Shown piece by piece: positions 45,532 to 54,254 of a DNA stretch of 60,991 nt. This DNA is from Streptococcus mitis (GTDB lineage Bacteria > Bacillota > Bacilli > Lactobacillales > Streptococcaceae). The notes below the pieces were generated by a model. That model was not told the DNA's origin. It saw only the letters and a program-made list of their open reading frames with translations, and ran no database searches. Made by a program: the position numbers and the translations under genes. Within the stretch, counting starts at the first letter, position 1. Each line of letters opens with the position of its first letter. The DNA lies in NCBI RefSeq assembly GCF_023109105.1, contig NZ_JALDTZ010000013.1:1-60991 (forward strand), written 5' to 3'.

Positions 45532-46467
45532 ATGGAAATTTGCCATCAAATTTTAGAAAAAATCAAAGAATACGACACGATTATCATTCATCGTCATATG
45601 AAACCAGACCCTGATGCCTTGGGAAGTCAGGTGGGATTGAAAGCTTTGCTGGAACATCATTTCCCAGAAAAAATCATCAAAGCCGTTGGTTTTGATGAAC
45701 CAACTCTTACTTGGATGGCTGAGATGGATCTTGTTGAAGATAGTACCTACCAAGGCGCCCTTGTTATCGTCTGTGATACGGCGAATACTGCTCGTATCGA
45801 TGATAAGCGCTATAGTCAAGGTGATTTTCTCATTAAGATTGACCACCATCCAAATGATGATGTATATGGTGACCTATCTTGGGTGGACACTAGTTCAAGT
45901 AGCGCTAGTGAGATGATTACCCTATTTGCTGAAACTACCCAACTGGCCTTGTCAGATCGAGCTGCTGAGTTGCTCTTTGCAGGAATCGTTGGTGATACAG
46001 GTCGTTTCCTCTACCCTTCTACCACTGCACGGACCCTCCGTCTGGCTGCCTATCTGAGAGAGCATAACTTTGACTTTGCGGCTCTCACTCGTAAAATGGA
46101 CACTATGAGCTACAAAATCGCTAAACTTCAAGGCTACATCTACGACCATCTGGAAGTTGATGAAAATGGTGCAGCGCGCGTTATCCTGAGTCAAGAAATC
46201 TTGAAACAATTCGATGTCACCGATGCTGAAACTGCAGCCATTGTCGGTGCTCCTGGACGCATTGATAGTGTCAGTCTCTGGGGAATTTTTGTGGAGCAGG
46301 CTGATGGCCACTACCGCGTTCGCTTACGCAGTAAAATTCATCCTATCAATGAAATCGCCAAGGAACATAATGGCGGAGGCCACCCTCTAGCAAGCGGTGC
46401 CAATTCCTATAGCCTGGAAGAAAACGAAATCATCTACCAAAAGTTAAAAAACTTGCTTAAAAACTGA
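45532..46467 (+). CDS. pde2: DHH-DHHA1 phosphodiesterase Pde2 (c-di-AMP/pApA)
   Basis: The 311 residues carry the DHH metal motifs HRHMKPDPDALGSQ, VCDTANTARID, KIDHHPNDD and the DHHA1 end GGGHPLASGANSY. In pneumococcus the matching protein Pde2 degrades the c-di-AMP breakdown product pApA to AMP. There is no membrane or PAS/GGDEF part, unlike GdpP/Pde1. I chose the ATG at 45532 with GAGG before it. Confidence 0.92.
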   Translation: MEICHQILEKIKEYDTIIIHRHMKPDPDALGSQVGLKALLEHHFPEKIIKAVGFDEPTLTWMAEMDLVEDSTYQGALVIVCDTANTARIDDKRYSQGDFLIKIDHHPNDDVYGDLSWVDTSSSSASEMITLFAETTQLALSDRAAELLFAGIVGDTGRFLYPSTTARTLRLAAYLREHNFDFAALTRKMDTMSYKIAKLQGYIYDHLEVDENGAARVILSQEILKQFDVTDAETAAIVGAPGRIDSVSLWGIFVEQADGHYRVRLRSKIHPINEIAKEHNGGGHPLASGANSYSLEENEIIYQKLKNLLKN

Positions 46468-46473
46468 TAAAAT

Positions 46474-46502
46474 ACTTGCCAAACTTTTCAGAATCTGATA
46501 GA
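46474..46502 (+). promoter_or_regulatory. rpmE2 promoter
   Basis: TTGCCA, 17 bases, TAGACT, about 60 bases before the rpmE2 start. Confidence 0.55.
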
Positions 46503-46562
46503 CTAGTATGGTAACAATCTATGGCTCGCAAAGAGACCATGGCAGAAAGGAAATATTGCAAA

Positions 46563-46805
46563 ATGAAAAAAGATATCCATCCAGAATATCGCCCAGTTGT
46601 CTTCATGGACACAACTACTGGTTACCAATTCCTTAGCGGTTCAACAAAACGCTCTAACGAAACAGTTGAGTTCGAAGGCGAAACTTACCCATTGATCCGT
46701 GTTGAAATTTCATCAGACTCACACCCATTCTACACTGGACGTCAAAAGTTCACTCAAGCAGATGGACGCGTGGATCGTTTCAACAAAAAATACGGTCTCA
46801 AATAA
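46563..46805 (+). CDS. rpmE2: 50S ribosomal protein L31 type B
   Basis: The 80 residues match type B L31, the form without the zinc-binding Cxx[21 protein letters not shown], then [11 protein letters not shown] and [10 protein letters not shown]. The start is the ATG at 46563 behind AGAAAGGA; the longer frame adds no family sequence. Confidence 0.96.
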
Positions 46806-46809
46806 TGAT

Positions 46810-46840
46810 AAAAAAAGAACAGCTTCGACTGTTCTTTTTT
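46810..46840 (+). terminator. rpmE2 terminator
   Basis: AAAAAAGAACAG, six bases, CTGTTCTTTTTT. Confidence 0.87.
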
Positions 46841-46922
46841 GTTTCTTATTTTCATAAACCAACCGCTACTATTATTTCTTTATCAATCCTCAAGCTGATG
46901 CCGAGACCTGATTTAAACAAGT

Positions 46923-48269
46923 TTAAAAAATATCGAAAAGAAGTTTGATATTGAGAATGGTTAAGATAATGGAAACTGCGTAACCTAGGATTGTGTTCCA
47001 CTTGGCATTGGTAAATTCTCCCATTAGCGACTTCTTAGATGTCAAATAAATTAGGGGGAAAATTGAGAATGGAAGAGCGATTGAAAGAAAAACCTGTGAA
47101 TAGACCAATAACTGATCCAAGGTTTTTTCTTGATGTCCAAACAAGACGGCGACTATAATCACAGGGAGCAAGGCAAAAATACGTGTCCCGATACGGATAA
47201 TCCACTGAGGTAATTTCAGATGCAAGAAATCTTCCATAACAATCTGACCTGTCAAGGTGCCTGTGATGGTAGAATTCTGTCCGCTTGCTAAGAGGGCCAG
47301 AGCAAATAAAGTTGACAGAGTTGAGCTAGCTATCGCTCCTGCTATTGTCGAATCCTGTAAAGCATGGTACATTTGAGAAAAGGCCGAAATTTCAGATGCA
47401 TGACCAAAAAAGAGGGATGCCCCTAAAATAAGAAGCAAGGAATTGACAACAAAGGCTAAGGACAACTGAAGATTTGAATCCCAGGTCATAAAGCGCACTG
47501 CTTTTCGCACGTCCTTCTTATCTTTGTGGTTAATTTTTCTTGTTTGTGATAGGGATGAATGAAGATAGAGATTATGAGGCATGACTGTCGCTCCTACAAT
47601 CCCTAAAGCTAAGGTTAATTGACTCTCATGTCCCTGCAGGGGACTTTCAAATAAAGTCGAAGTCGGTAAATAACCACTAAAGATCCCCTGAATACTTGGA
47701 TTGGATAGAGCCACCAGATAGGTAAAGATAGCTAATATGGTTAAAATAAGGGTCGTAACGATAGCTTCAATCTTCTTGAACCCAAATTTCATCAACAAAA
47801 GCAAAAGAAATACATCTAAAACGGTTAGGAGGATAGCGACCATAATCGGTATTTTAAACAAAAGATTTAAGGCAATCGCTGAACCTAAAACCTCAGCCAA
47901 GTCTGTCGCCATTAAAGCTAATTCTAAAATCACCCACAGACTATAGCGAAGCCACTTGGGAGCATGATGAGCTGTTGCCTGTGCTAGGTCCATCCTAGTC
48001 ACGATACCGAGCCTTCCAGCCATCTGTTGTAGTTGCATGGCAATGATGGAGGAAATCAAAATAATAAATAAGAGACTATACTTGTAGGAAGCACCACCAA
48101 CCACGCTGGTGATCCAGTTTCCTGGATCCATGTAGCCAACTGCCACAAGTGCACCAGGTCCTAAGAATGCTTTTAGATTTTGCCAAAAATGATTGTTATT
48201 TGGAGTCTCAATAGATTGATTGATCTCAGAAAGAGAGACCTTTTTGTAAGAAGACATAGGAATATTCAC
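46923..48269 (-). CDS. mntH: Nramp divalent metal transporter
   Basis: Proton-driven Mn(II)/Fe(II) importer. The 448 residues have eleven hydrophobic segments with the metal-site motifs GYMDPGNW (first helix) and ATVMPHNLYLHSS (sixth helix). The first codon may be GTG at 48269 or ATG at 48257. An extended -10 (TGATATAAT) lies about 90 bases upstream. I see no clear MntR operator. Not usual, to my knowledge, in S. pneumoniae; it borders an accessory block. Confidence 0.93.
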   Translation of the reverse strand: MNIPMSSYKKVSLSEINQSIETPNNNHFWQNLKAFLGPGALVAVGYMDPGNWITSVVGGASYKYSLLFIILISSIIAMQLQQMAGRLGIVTRMDLAQATAHHAPKWLRYSLWVILELALMATDLAEVLGSAIALNLLFKIPIMVAILLTVLDVFLLLLLMKFGFKKIEAIVTTLILTILAIFTYLVALSNPSIQGIFSGYLPTSTLFESPLQGHESQLTLALGIVGATVMPHNLYLHSSLSQTRKINHKDKKDVRKAVRFMTWDSNLQLSLAFVVNSLLLILGASLFFGHASEISAFSQMYHALQDSTIAGAIASSTLSTLFALALLASGQNSTITGTLTGQIVMEDFLHLKLPQWIIRIGTRIFALLPVIIVAVLFGHQEKTLDQLLVYSQVFLSIALPFSIFPLIYLTSKKSLMGEFTNAKWNTILGYAVSIILTILNIKLLFDIF

Positions 48270-48420
48270 TTTCTAATCTTGTCTTTACATATTTTCTTAA
48301 TGGAGTCTTTGAAAAAATGATGAAAATAGTTTTCTATTTCCAATTCTGCCTTATTATATCACATTTTAGAGTGATTTTTGAGGGAAGAACTGACGGTTGA
48401 AGAAACTGCATTTGTATAGT

Positions 48421-48561
48421 AAAATGTAATTGTTCCATATGATGCTTTCTAATGATGGTTTGATCGCTTTTCATTATAGATTTTATGGGACTTTTTTCTA
48501 CAACAAAATAGGCTCCATAATATCCATAGGGGATTTACCCACTACAAATATTATAGAGACA
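48421..48561 (-). mobile_element. Relic of an ISL3-type (IS1167-like) insertion sequence end
   Basis: On the minus strand the region runs from CTATAATATTTGTAGTGGG through ATGGATATTATGGAGCC into a start coding MEQLHF, after which the match is lost. This is the left end and first codons of an ISL3-family transposase as I remember it. No transposase body remains. Confidence 0.5.
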
Positions 48562-48616
48562 AAAAACTTTGCACTCTAGTTAGCTACGCGAGGGTTTTCA
48601 GAGTACAAAGTTTTTT
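48561..48616. repeat. Terminator-like repeat, upstream copy flanking the TA pair
   Basis: AAAAACTTTGCACTCTAG ... AGAGTACAAAGTTTTTT. The arms pair almost perfectly. The same arms recur at 49364-49416. Confidence 0.75.
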
Positions 48617-48617
48617 C

Positions 48618-48662
48618 TTGCTTAAAAAGTATAAAAGATATATACTGGCTATATATAGTATA
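48618..48662 (+). promoter_or_regulatory. Promoter and operator of the toxin-antitoxin pair
   Basis: TTGCTT (48618-48623), 17 bases, TATACT (48641-48646). The -10 is the left arm of TATACT/AGTATA (ending 48662), with the palindrome CTATATATAG between. This is a likely autoregulatory site for the antitoxin. Confidence 0.6.
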
Positions 48663-48677
48663 GATTGGAGATATGCC

Positions 48678-48962
48678 ATGACTACATCACTTACTAAGCA
48701 ATACAATTTTAAAATCAATGAGTCATCAATGGAAAAAGCTAGAGCTATCATTAAGGAAAAAGGAATGACTATGACTGATGCTGTTAGTCTTTTTATCGAG
48801 CAGATTGTTCTCGAACAGGATTTACCAATAAAAACCGCAGAAGATTTACATCGTGAGCGATTGATTCAAGAACTACAAGCCCAATCTGAACGCGCCTTAA
48901 GAGAATACGAATCCGGACAAGGAACTTCCCTAGACAATATGAGGCTACGATATGACTTATAA
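48678..48962 (+). CDS. RelB/DinJ-family antitoxin
   Basis: The 94 residues start with a ribbon-helix-helix: TSLTKQYNFKINESSMEKA, then EKGMTMTDAVSLFIEQIV. A flexible acidic C-terminal half would wrap the toxin. GGAG precedes the ATG at 48678. It overlaps the toxin gene by eleven bases, the usual coupling for these pairs. Confidence 0.85.
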   Translation: MTTSLTKQYNFKINESSMEKARAIIKEKGMTMTDAVSLFIEQIVLEQDLPIKTAEDLHRERLIQELQAQSERALREYESGQGTSLDNMRLRYDL

Positions 48963-49311
48963 AGTGATTCTATCTACTGAAGTGAGTCAGGCAATTGACA
49001 GTATTCATGACTACATCACTACTGTTCTTTTATTATCTCAGTCTGCAAAAAATACTGTGGTTAAAATTTTAGACGGCTTAAAAAGTTTAGAAACCTTTCC
49101 TGAAGCTGGCTTTGATGCAGATGAAAAAATCGGACTAAAAATCAACAGTAAGTACCCAACAAGAGGAAAAATTATCGGGCAATATATCTTGCTTTACTTT
49201 ATCGACCAAACACAAGGAACTATTTTTATTTCTCACTTATTCCACACCAAAAGTGACTATATTACCTTACTACAAAGCAAAAATAATAAAAACTCAAAAT
49301 CATCATTTTAA
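48952..49311 (+). CDS. RelE/ParE-superfamily toxin
   Basis: The 119 residues show the RelE/ParE fold: YKVILSTEVSQAIDSIHDYI, a central LKSLETFPEAGFDAD, and YILLYFIDQTQGTIFISHLFH. The C-terminal tail is lysine- and serine-rich. Whether it cuts mRNA (RelE) or poisons gyrase (ParE) cannot be told from motifs. It is paired with the antitoxin before it. Confidence 0.82.
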   Translation: MTYKVILSTEVSQAIDSIHDYITTVLLLSQSAKNTVVKILDGLKSLETFPEAGFDADEKIGLKINSKYPTRGKIIGQYILLYFIDQTQGTIFISHLFHTKSDYITLLQSKNNKNSKSSF

Positions 49312-49363
49312 TGTCATACTTTAGATTCATAAAGAATACAGTCTTCATTTTAACTAAAAAAGC

Positions 49364-49416
49364 AAAAACTTTGCACTCTAGCTACACAATGGTTTCTAGA
49401 GTACAAAGTTTTTTTA
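49364..49416. repeat. Terminator-like repeat, downstream copy; tat operon terminator
   Basis: AAAAACTTTGCACTCTAG ... CTAGAGTACAAAGTTTTTTT. It has the same arms as the copy at 48561. On the minus strand it lies just past tatA and should end the efe-tat transcript. Confidence 0.78.
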
Positions 49417-49427
49417 TTAGACAAGTC

Positions 49428-49598
49428 TTACCCTTCCTTATCTTGATTTTCAGTTCCTTTAACTGCTTTTTTAAATTCAGATAGCATTTTACCGATTGAC
49501 TCACCTAATTCAGGCAATCGTTTTGGTCCAAAAATCAAGAGAGCTCCTAAAACGATGATAATCAATCCTGGTGCTCCGATATCACGTAAGATTCCCAT
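49428..49598 (-). CDS. tatA: Twin-arginine translocase subunit TatA
   Basis: The 56-residue protein has a short N terminus, one hydrophobic helix (PGLIIIVLGALLIF), the FGPKRLPELG hinge that is diagnostic for TatA/B, and an amphipathic helix (ESIGKMLSEFKKAV). It overlaps the end of tatC by 17 bases. It builds the translocation pore with TatC; no TatB is seen, as in other minimal Gram-positive systems. Confidence 0.93.
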   Translation of the reverse strand: MGILRDIGAPGLIIIVLGALLIFGPKRLPELGESIGKMLSEFKKAVKGTENQDKEG

Positions 49599-50313
49599 TT
49601 CTCTCTCCTTTCTGCTTGCGTTTTATAATGTGTTTGCTGATAGCAATACTCAATTCATAGAGTAAGATCAAGGGAACAGTCATTGCCAAATCGCTGACAA
49701 AGTCGGCTGGTGTCAAAATGACTGCAAGTACCAATAAGATAAAATAAGCGTATCGGCGATAAGCAATCAATAATTCTGGTCCAATGAGTCCAATCGACGT
49801 CAAAAAGGCAATGATAACCGGCAATTCAAAAATCAATGCCAAGGGCAAGGTCGTTTGAAAAACAAAGGACAGGTAATTTTGGGCTGTTAACTGCGTTTCA
49901 AATAATCCTTCTCCCAATCCTAATAAAACCTGAAGTATAGCTGGTGTTACAAAGTAAAAACCAAAAGCCAGTCCAACTAGAAAACAAAGGAAACTAGCTG
50001 GAATATAGGCAAAAATCGCTCTAGCCTCTTCCTTCTTTAAACCAGGTTTGATGAAAGACCAAATATGATAAACTGTGTAAGGTAAGGTGATGGTAAAGGC
50101 CATCAGACTAGACAAACGAATGTAAATCCATAAAATATCATTAGGTCCTAAAACAATCAACTTTTGCTGAAAAGATTGGGTCACATACTGGTAAATCTGG
50201 TCTGCAAAAAGCAGAGAGACACAGAATACCAAAAAGAAACAAATAACTACAGCCAATAATCTCTTTCTAAATTCTACCAGATGTTCAACGATTGTCAATT
50301 CTTTTCTATCCAT
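49582..50313 (-). CDS. tatC: Twin-arginine translocase subunit TatC
   Basis: The 243 residues have six membrane helices. The N-terminal LTIVEHLVEFRKRLL is the signal-binding motif of TatC. FYFVTPAILQVLLG and ALILTPADFVSD-like segments follow in the expected order. It directly follows the efeU-like gene, whose neighbour EfeB has a twin-arginine signal and is the likely substrate. Confidence 0.95.
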   Translation of the reverse strand: MDRKELTIVEHLVEFRKRLLAVVICFFLVFCVSLLFADQIYQYVTQSFQQKLIVLGPNDILWIYIRLSSLMAFTITLPYTVYHIWSFIKPGLKKEEARAIFAYIPASFLCFLVGLAFGFYFVTPAILQVLLGLGEGLFETQLTAQNYLSFVFQTTLPLALIFELPVIIAFLTSIGLIGPELLIAYRRYAYFILLVLAVILTPADFVSDLAMTVPLILLYELSIAISKHIIKRKQKGERNGNLT

Positions 50314-52002
50314 TTATTCTTCACCCTGTCTAAAAGTGACAATCAAGACAATAACCACAAAGATTAGCTGGCTGGCCAAGCCTTCCCAACTTGGATAAAT
50401 TCCAAGAAGGTCGATTGTTGGAAATCCTGTCAGCAGGTGGTTAGGTGCCATATTGGTCAACTGAAGAGCGTGGACACTAACTCCCAGCATCTTGAAGGCT
50501 AGAGCATAAATCATCCAAGTCAGGATAAAGAAGACTTTATGTGGCAGGAAGAATTGACTGGCCTTGTTCATCACGATGGCAATAATTACAAGAACAAGCA
50601 AGGCAAGTGAAATTCCCAAGACAAATTCAAAGATAGAAATTCTTGGTAAAATCCCAACATAAAAGAGAATGGTTTCTGCTCCCTCACGGAAAACAGCTAG
50701 AAAACTGAGGGCAAACATGGAAATAAAGGAACCTGTCTTGGTCACTGTTTCCATTTGTGACTCCATAAAGGCATTCCATTTTTTGACTGAAGATTTGCTG
50801 TGGAGCCAGATTCCAATCAAAATCATCATAGCTACCGCAAAAATCCCAACTGCTCCTTCGATAATTTCACGATTGGAACCTGATGTCACTGCTGGAAAAG
50901 CAATTTGCAGAATGAAAGCAATAAAAATACTGGCCATGATTCCAGTGATAGCACCACCATAAACCCACTTGAGTCCTTTTCGCATCTTGGCTGCTTTCAA
51001 GGTAGTTACCAAGGCCATAACGATTAAGAGGGCTTCTACACCTTCTCTTAGAAGAATTAGCATGGCATCAAAGGTATTGTAACGTGCGCTGGTATCAATT
51101 TGGGATAAATCTGCAATCAGTTTTTCTAATTTTTCTTGGTATTCATTCTCACTTCCCTTGACCATAATCACAGGGCTCTCGCTTTCCACTCGAGTATAGA
51201 GGGAAGGATTGGTCGTGCTAACAGAACCTTCAATCGTTGGCCAAATAGTGATAAATTCCTTCATACTAGCAGCTCCTGATGCTTGGTCATCAGCTTGAAA
51301 TTGTTCCAAAGCCTTTTTCAAAAGGGCAATCCCATCTTTAAGGCTCAAATCAGAAGATGTTGCTGCAACTTCTTTTCCAGCTACAAAATCATCAATAGCC
51401 TTTTTTAAGTCCTCAAAGGAAGTTTGGATGGAGTTAAAATCCGTAGGCTCGGTTTCCATGCTACTACGCAGGAAGGAAATGGCAGTTTCAACACGTCCAT
51501 AATGGGCCGTACTATTGTCACGGACCACACTTTCATTGATGGTCCAAGTGGAATTCATTTTCTTAAAGGCTCCTCGAACCTTGTCCAAATCTTTGGAGGT
51601 AATGGCCTGTTCTAGCGCTTCAAAACGAGGAATTAGACGGTTGACCAATTTTTCTTTTTCCGCATCTAGGTCAACAGGATTTCGTTCTTTTTCAAAAGCT
51701 AATAGAGCTGCAGAAATTTCAGTAAGTTTGTCTTCAGTAATCTCGCCTGATTGAGCTAACTTTTTCTTGACAACCTTACCAGCATCAGAATCACTGTCTT
51801 CTACTCTTACGAAATCTGTTGCCATCTCCGTAACGAGTTTCTGGGCCTCAGACTGATTGCCATTTTTGACCGCTTTGGACGCATCAGTGATTTTCACAAA
51901 GTAAGAACTCAAGCTTTCTTGGGCACCTACTGGGGAAAGAATTAAAAGTGACAAGGCTAAAACCAAGAACCAGCTTCTAGCCCTCCAATAATTTCTGACC
52001 AA
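50314..52002 (-). CDS. efeU: FTR1-family high-affinity iron permease
   Basis: The 562 residues have a signal peptide (about 1-28), a 280-residue extracytoplasmic helical region, and a seven-helix permease with two REGxE iron motifs (LLREGVEALLIV and FREGAETILFYV). The start is probably TTG at 52002: a perfect AAAGGAGG inside efeB lies five bases before it. Iron is delivered by EfeM and oxidised or stripped by EfeB. Confidence 0.93.
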   Translation of the reverse strand: MVRNYWRARSWFLVLALSLLILSPVGAQESLSSYFVKITDASKAVKNGNQSEAQKLVTEMATDFVRVEDSDSDAGKVVKKKLAQSGEITEDKLTEISAALLAFEKERNPVDLDAEKEKLVNRLIPRFEALEQAITSKDLDKVRGAFKKMNSTWTINESVVRDNSTAHYGRVETAISFLRSSMETEPTDFNSIQTSFEDLKKAIDDFVAGKEVAATSSDLSLKDGIALLKKALEQFQADDQASGAASMKEFITIWPTIEGSVSTTNPSLYTRVESESPVIMVKGSENEYQEKLEKLIADLSQIDTSARYNTFDAMLILLREGVEALLIVMALVTTLKAAKMRKGLKWVYGGAITGIMASIFIAFILQIAFPAVTSGSNREIIEGAVGIFAVAMMILIGIWLHSKSSVKKWNAFMESQMETVTKTGSFISMFALSFLAVFREGAETILFYVGILPRISIFEFVLGISLALLVLVIIAIVMNKASQFFLPHKVFFILTWMIYALAFKMLGVSVHALQLTNMAPNHLLTGFPTIDLLGIYPSWEGLASQLIFVVIVLIVTFRQGEE

Positions 52003-53191
52003 TGTAGCCTCCTTTCTCTACACCACCAAAGCAAGCAAAGAGTCCACTACCAATGTGAGTGATGTATTCATTCATCTTATCAGTAGCACCTAGATTGGTT
52101 TGAACCTTGACAAAGTTATCAGGATCCTTCTGGAAAGAAATGAAGAGCAAACCTGTATCAAACTGGCCAGTTTTTTCATCAATTCCATCTGAGTAAGAAT
52201 AAGAACGACGCAAAAGTGGCTTATCCACTTCCTTGGCCAAACGAACATGCGAATCATCAGGCAAAAGACTCAAATCAACTTCATCAAATTCATTTTTCTT
52301 ACCAAAGGGGGCACCACTTTCCTTGTAACGACCAAAGGTATTTTCTTGTTCTTCGAGACTAGTGCGGTCCCAGGTCTCTAAAAACATCTGAATCCGACGA
52401 ACTGCCATATAAGATCCATTTTCCATCCAGTCCTTACTATCAGCCCAGATAACGCGGTCAAAGTCTTTCTCCTTGGTTGGATTTGCTGTTCCATCTTTAA
52501 AACCAAAGAGGTTACGCGGAGTCTCCATTCGATCTCCGATAGCTGCAAAACCAGACTGACTCCAACGAAGGGTCACCGCATTTCTGCCCTTACGGATAAG
52601 ATTGCGAATAGCATGAAAGGCAATCTGCTCATCATCTGCACAGGCCTGGATGACAATATCCCCACCAGTATATTTTTCACGTAATTGCTCTTTAGGAAAA
52701 GGCGGTAAATCTCTGAAAACTTGAGGACGCTTGTTTTCCAAGTTCATCTTTTTCAAAAAACTGGCAGATACACCAAAAGTCAGCGTCAAACGATGAGGAT
52801 TGAGTCCAACTGTTTCACCAGTATCGCTAGGAGGCAAGAGAGCATTCTGTCCATCTTTTTTAACTAGTTCCCCCTCGACCAACTTGGCACTATAATCCGT
52901 CCAATCCTTGAACAGCTGGATAATCTTATCCTTATCCGTCGTATGCAAGTCCAAGACAACAAAATAGATATTCTTTTGCATGGGCGTACTAATCCCAGCT
53001 TGATGCTTGCCATAAAATGCAATTTTTTCATTTCCGTACGAGATTTTTTCCTGACTTCCTAGCTTAGGTGCGAAAAAAGCAGAAGCACCAGAGAGTCCTA
53101 GCGCTAAACCAGCCCCTCCAATCCCTGCTTTTTTCAGAAATTCTCGACGGTCCATTTTCTTTTCAAAAAACTTTTCGTCTTTTTCAGTCAT
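51977..53191 (-). CDS. efeB: Dye-decolourising-type heme peroxidase EfeB, Tat-exported
   Basis: The 404 residues begin with a Tat signal: DRREFLKKAGIGGAGLALG, followed by a hydrophobic core. The DyP signature FGFKDGTANP lies near residue 230. The family takes iron from or oxidises it for the EfeU permease. The signal and the tatAC genes in the same operon indicate export in folded, heme-loaded form. It overlaps efeU by 26 bases. Confidence 0.95.
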   Translation of the reverse strand: MTEKDEKFFEKKMDRREFLKKAGIGGAGLALGLSGASAFFAPKLGSQEKISYGNEKIAFYGKHQAGISTPMQKNIYFVVLDLHTTDKDKIIQLFKDWTDYSAKLVEGELVKKDGQNALLPPSDTGETVGLNPHRLTLTFGVSASFLKKMNLENKRPQVFRDLPPFPKEQLREKYTGGDIVIQACADDEQIAFHAIRNLIRKGRNAVTLRWSQSGFAAIGDRMETPRNLFGFKDGTANPTKEKDFDRVIWADSKDWMENGSYMAVRRIQMFLETWDRTSLEEQENTFGRYKESGAPFGKKNEFDEVDLSLLPDDSHVRLAKEVDKPLLRRSYSYSDGIDEKTGQFDTGLLFISFQKDPDNFVKVQTNLGATDKMNEYITHIGSGLFACFGGVEKGGYIGQKLLEG

Positions 53192-53196
53192 GATTC

Positions 53197-54069
53197 TTAT
53201 TCTCCACTAAGAAATTTACCCATTTGTGACAGAGGCTCGCCTAGTTTTGTCACAGCTTCTGACAATTCTTTAGTATCTTCTTTTGTCAAATCAGTATAGA
53301 GTTTGTAGTGTTCCTTATCAGTCATGTGTTTGTCCAGCAAGCTATTAACAGATTTGAAATCTGCTTCCAATTCTTTAACTAGATTAGCGTCTGATTTTTC
53401 AAGTAAAGGTTTAAAGAGTTGGAAAATCTTCTCAGCTCCCTCGATATTGGCACGGAAGTCATACAAGTCTGTATGTGAGTAAATTTCCTCTTCACCTGTA
53501 ATCTTGCTTGTTGCCACTTCGTTAAGCAAGTCAACAGCTCCAGTTAACATGACCTTGTAGTCCACATCCACAGTTGCAATCTTGGCTTTCAATTCCTTGA
53601 TATCATTGACCAACTGATCACCGTAGCTTTCAGTTCCTTTTGTTGTATTGTCTTCCCAAAGGATACGCTCGATACGGTGGAAACCAGACCAACCTTCCTC
53701 TGTCTTGTTTTCGTCCATGTAGTCTGCCAAACGGAAGTCAATCTTGACATCTGACTCTCCAAAACTTTCGGCGATTGGTTCTGAACGCTCATAAGACATA
53801 CGAATCAGTGGATAGACCTTCTTAGCTTCTTCTAGTTTTCCTTCTTTCAACAGTTTGACAAATCCTTCTGTATCTGTCAACAGTTTATCGATTTGCTCTT
53901 GCACAAAAATCTTATAGTCAGCAGTGGCCTTATCAAGCATTTTTTGCTTGTCTTCAGACAAGGCTGTCACCTTAGATGAATCACTTGTATTGCTTGGCTT
54001 AGATTGGTTAGTAGTACAAGCTGTCAATAGCAAGGCTGAAGATAAAAGGACAAAACCCAGTTTTTTCAT
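53197..54069 (-). CDS. efeM: EfeM/EfeO-family iron-binding lipoprotein
   Basis: The 290 residues start with a lipoprotein signal (LLSSALLLTAC) and continue as the imelysin-like M75 domain with the metal motif FHRIERILW around residue 130. There is no N-terminal cupredoxin, so it is the EfeM rather than the full EfeO form. It is first in the efeM-efeB-efeU-tatC-tatA operon, with GGAG before the ATG. Confidence 0.92.
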   Translation of the reverse strand: MKKLGFVLLSSALLLTACTTNQSKPSNTSDSSKVTALSEDKQKMLDKATADYKIFVQEQIDKLLTDTEGFVKLLKEGKLEEAKKVYPLIRMSYERSEPIAESFGESDVKIDFRLADYMDENKTEEGWSGFHRIERILWEDNTTKGTESYGDQLVNDIKELKAKIATVDVDYKVMLTGAVDLLNEVATSKITGEEEIYSHTDLYDFRANIEGAEKIFQLFKPLLEKSDANLVKELEADFKSVNSLLDKHMTDKEHYKLYTDLTKEDTKELSEAVTKLGEPLSQMGKFLSGE

Positions 54070-54115
54070 TGTATACTCCTATTGGCTCAGGAAACCTGAA
54101 TTCATTTTACGTTTC

Positions 54116-54144
54116 ATTATACCATGGTTTCACTCATTTTTCAA
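54116..54144 (-). promoter_or_regulatory. efe-tat operon promoter
   Basis: Minus strand TTGAAA (54139-54144), 17 bases, TATAAT (54116-54121) with TGG before it. A small TCAGGTTTCCTGA hairpin lies at the start of the transcript. I do not see an obvious Fur box. Confidence 0.75.
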
Positions 54145-54254
54145 TAAATTGTCAGAAAATTTAATGTTTTAAATTTAAACTAATAATAGACTTTTTACTC
54201 TAAAATTGATAAAATAAAAAAGAAAATAATTGAAAAAGGAAACTGTAAATCACC

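Noticed and set aside
48270..48420. MntR/Fur-type operator before mntH
   Set aside because: No convincing palindrome overlaps the extended -10 promoter.
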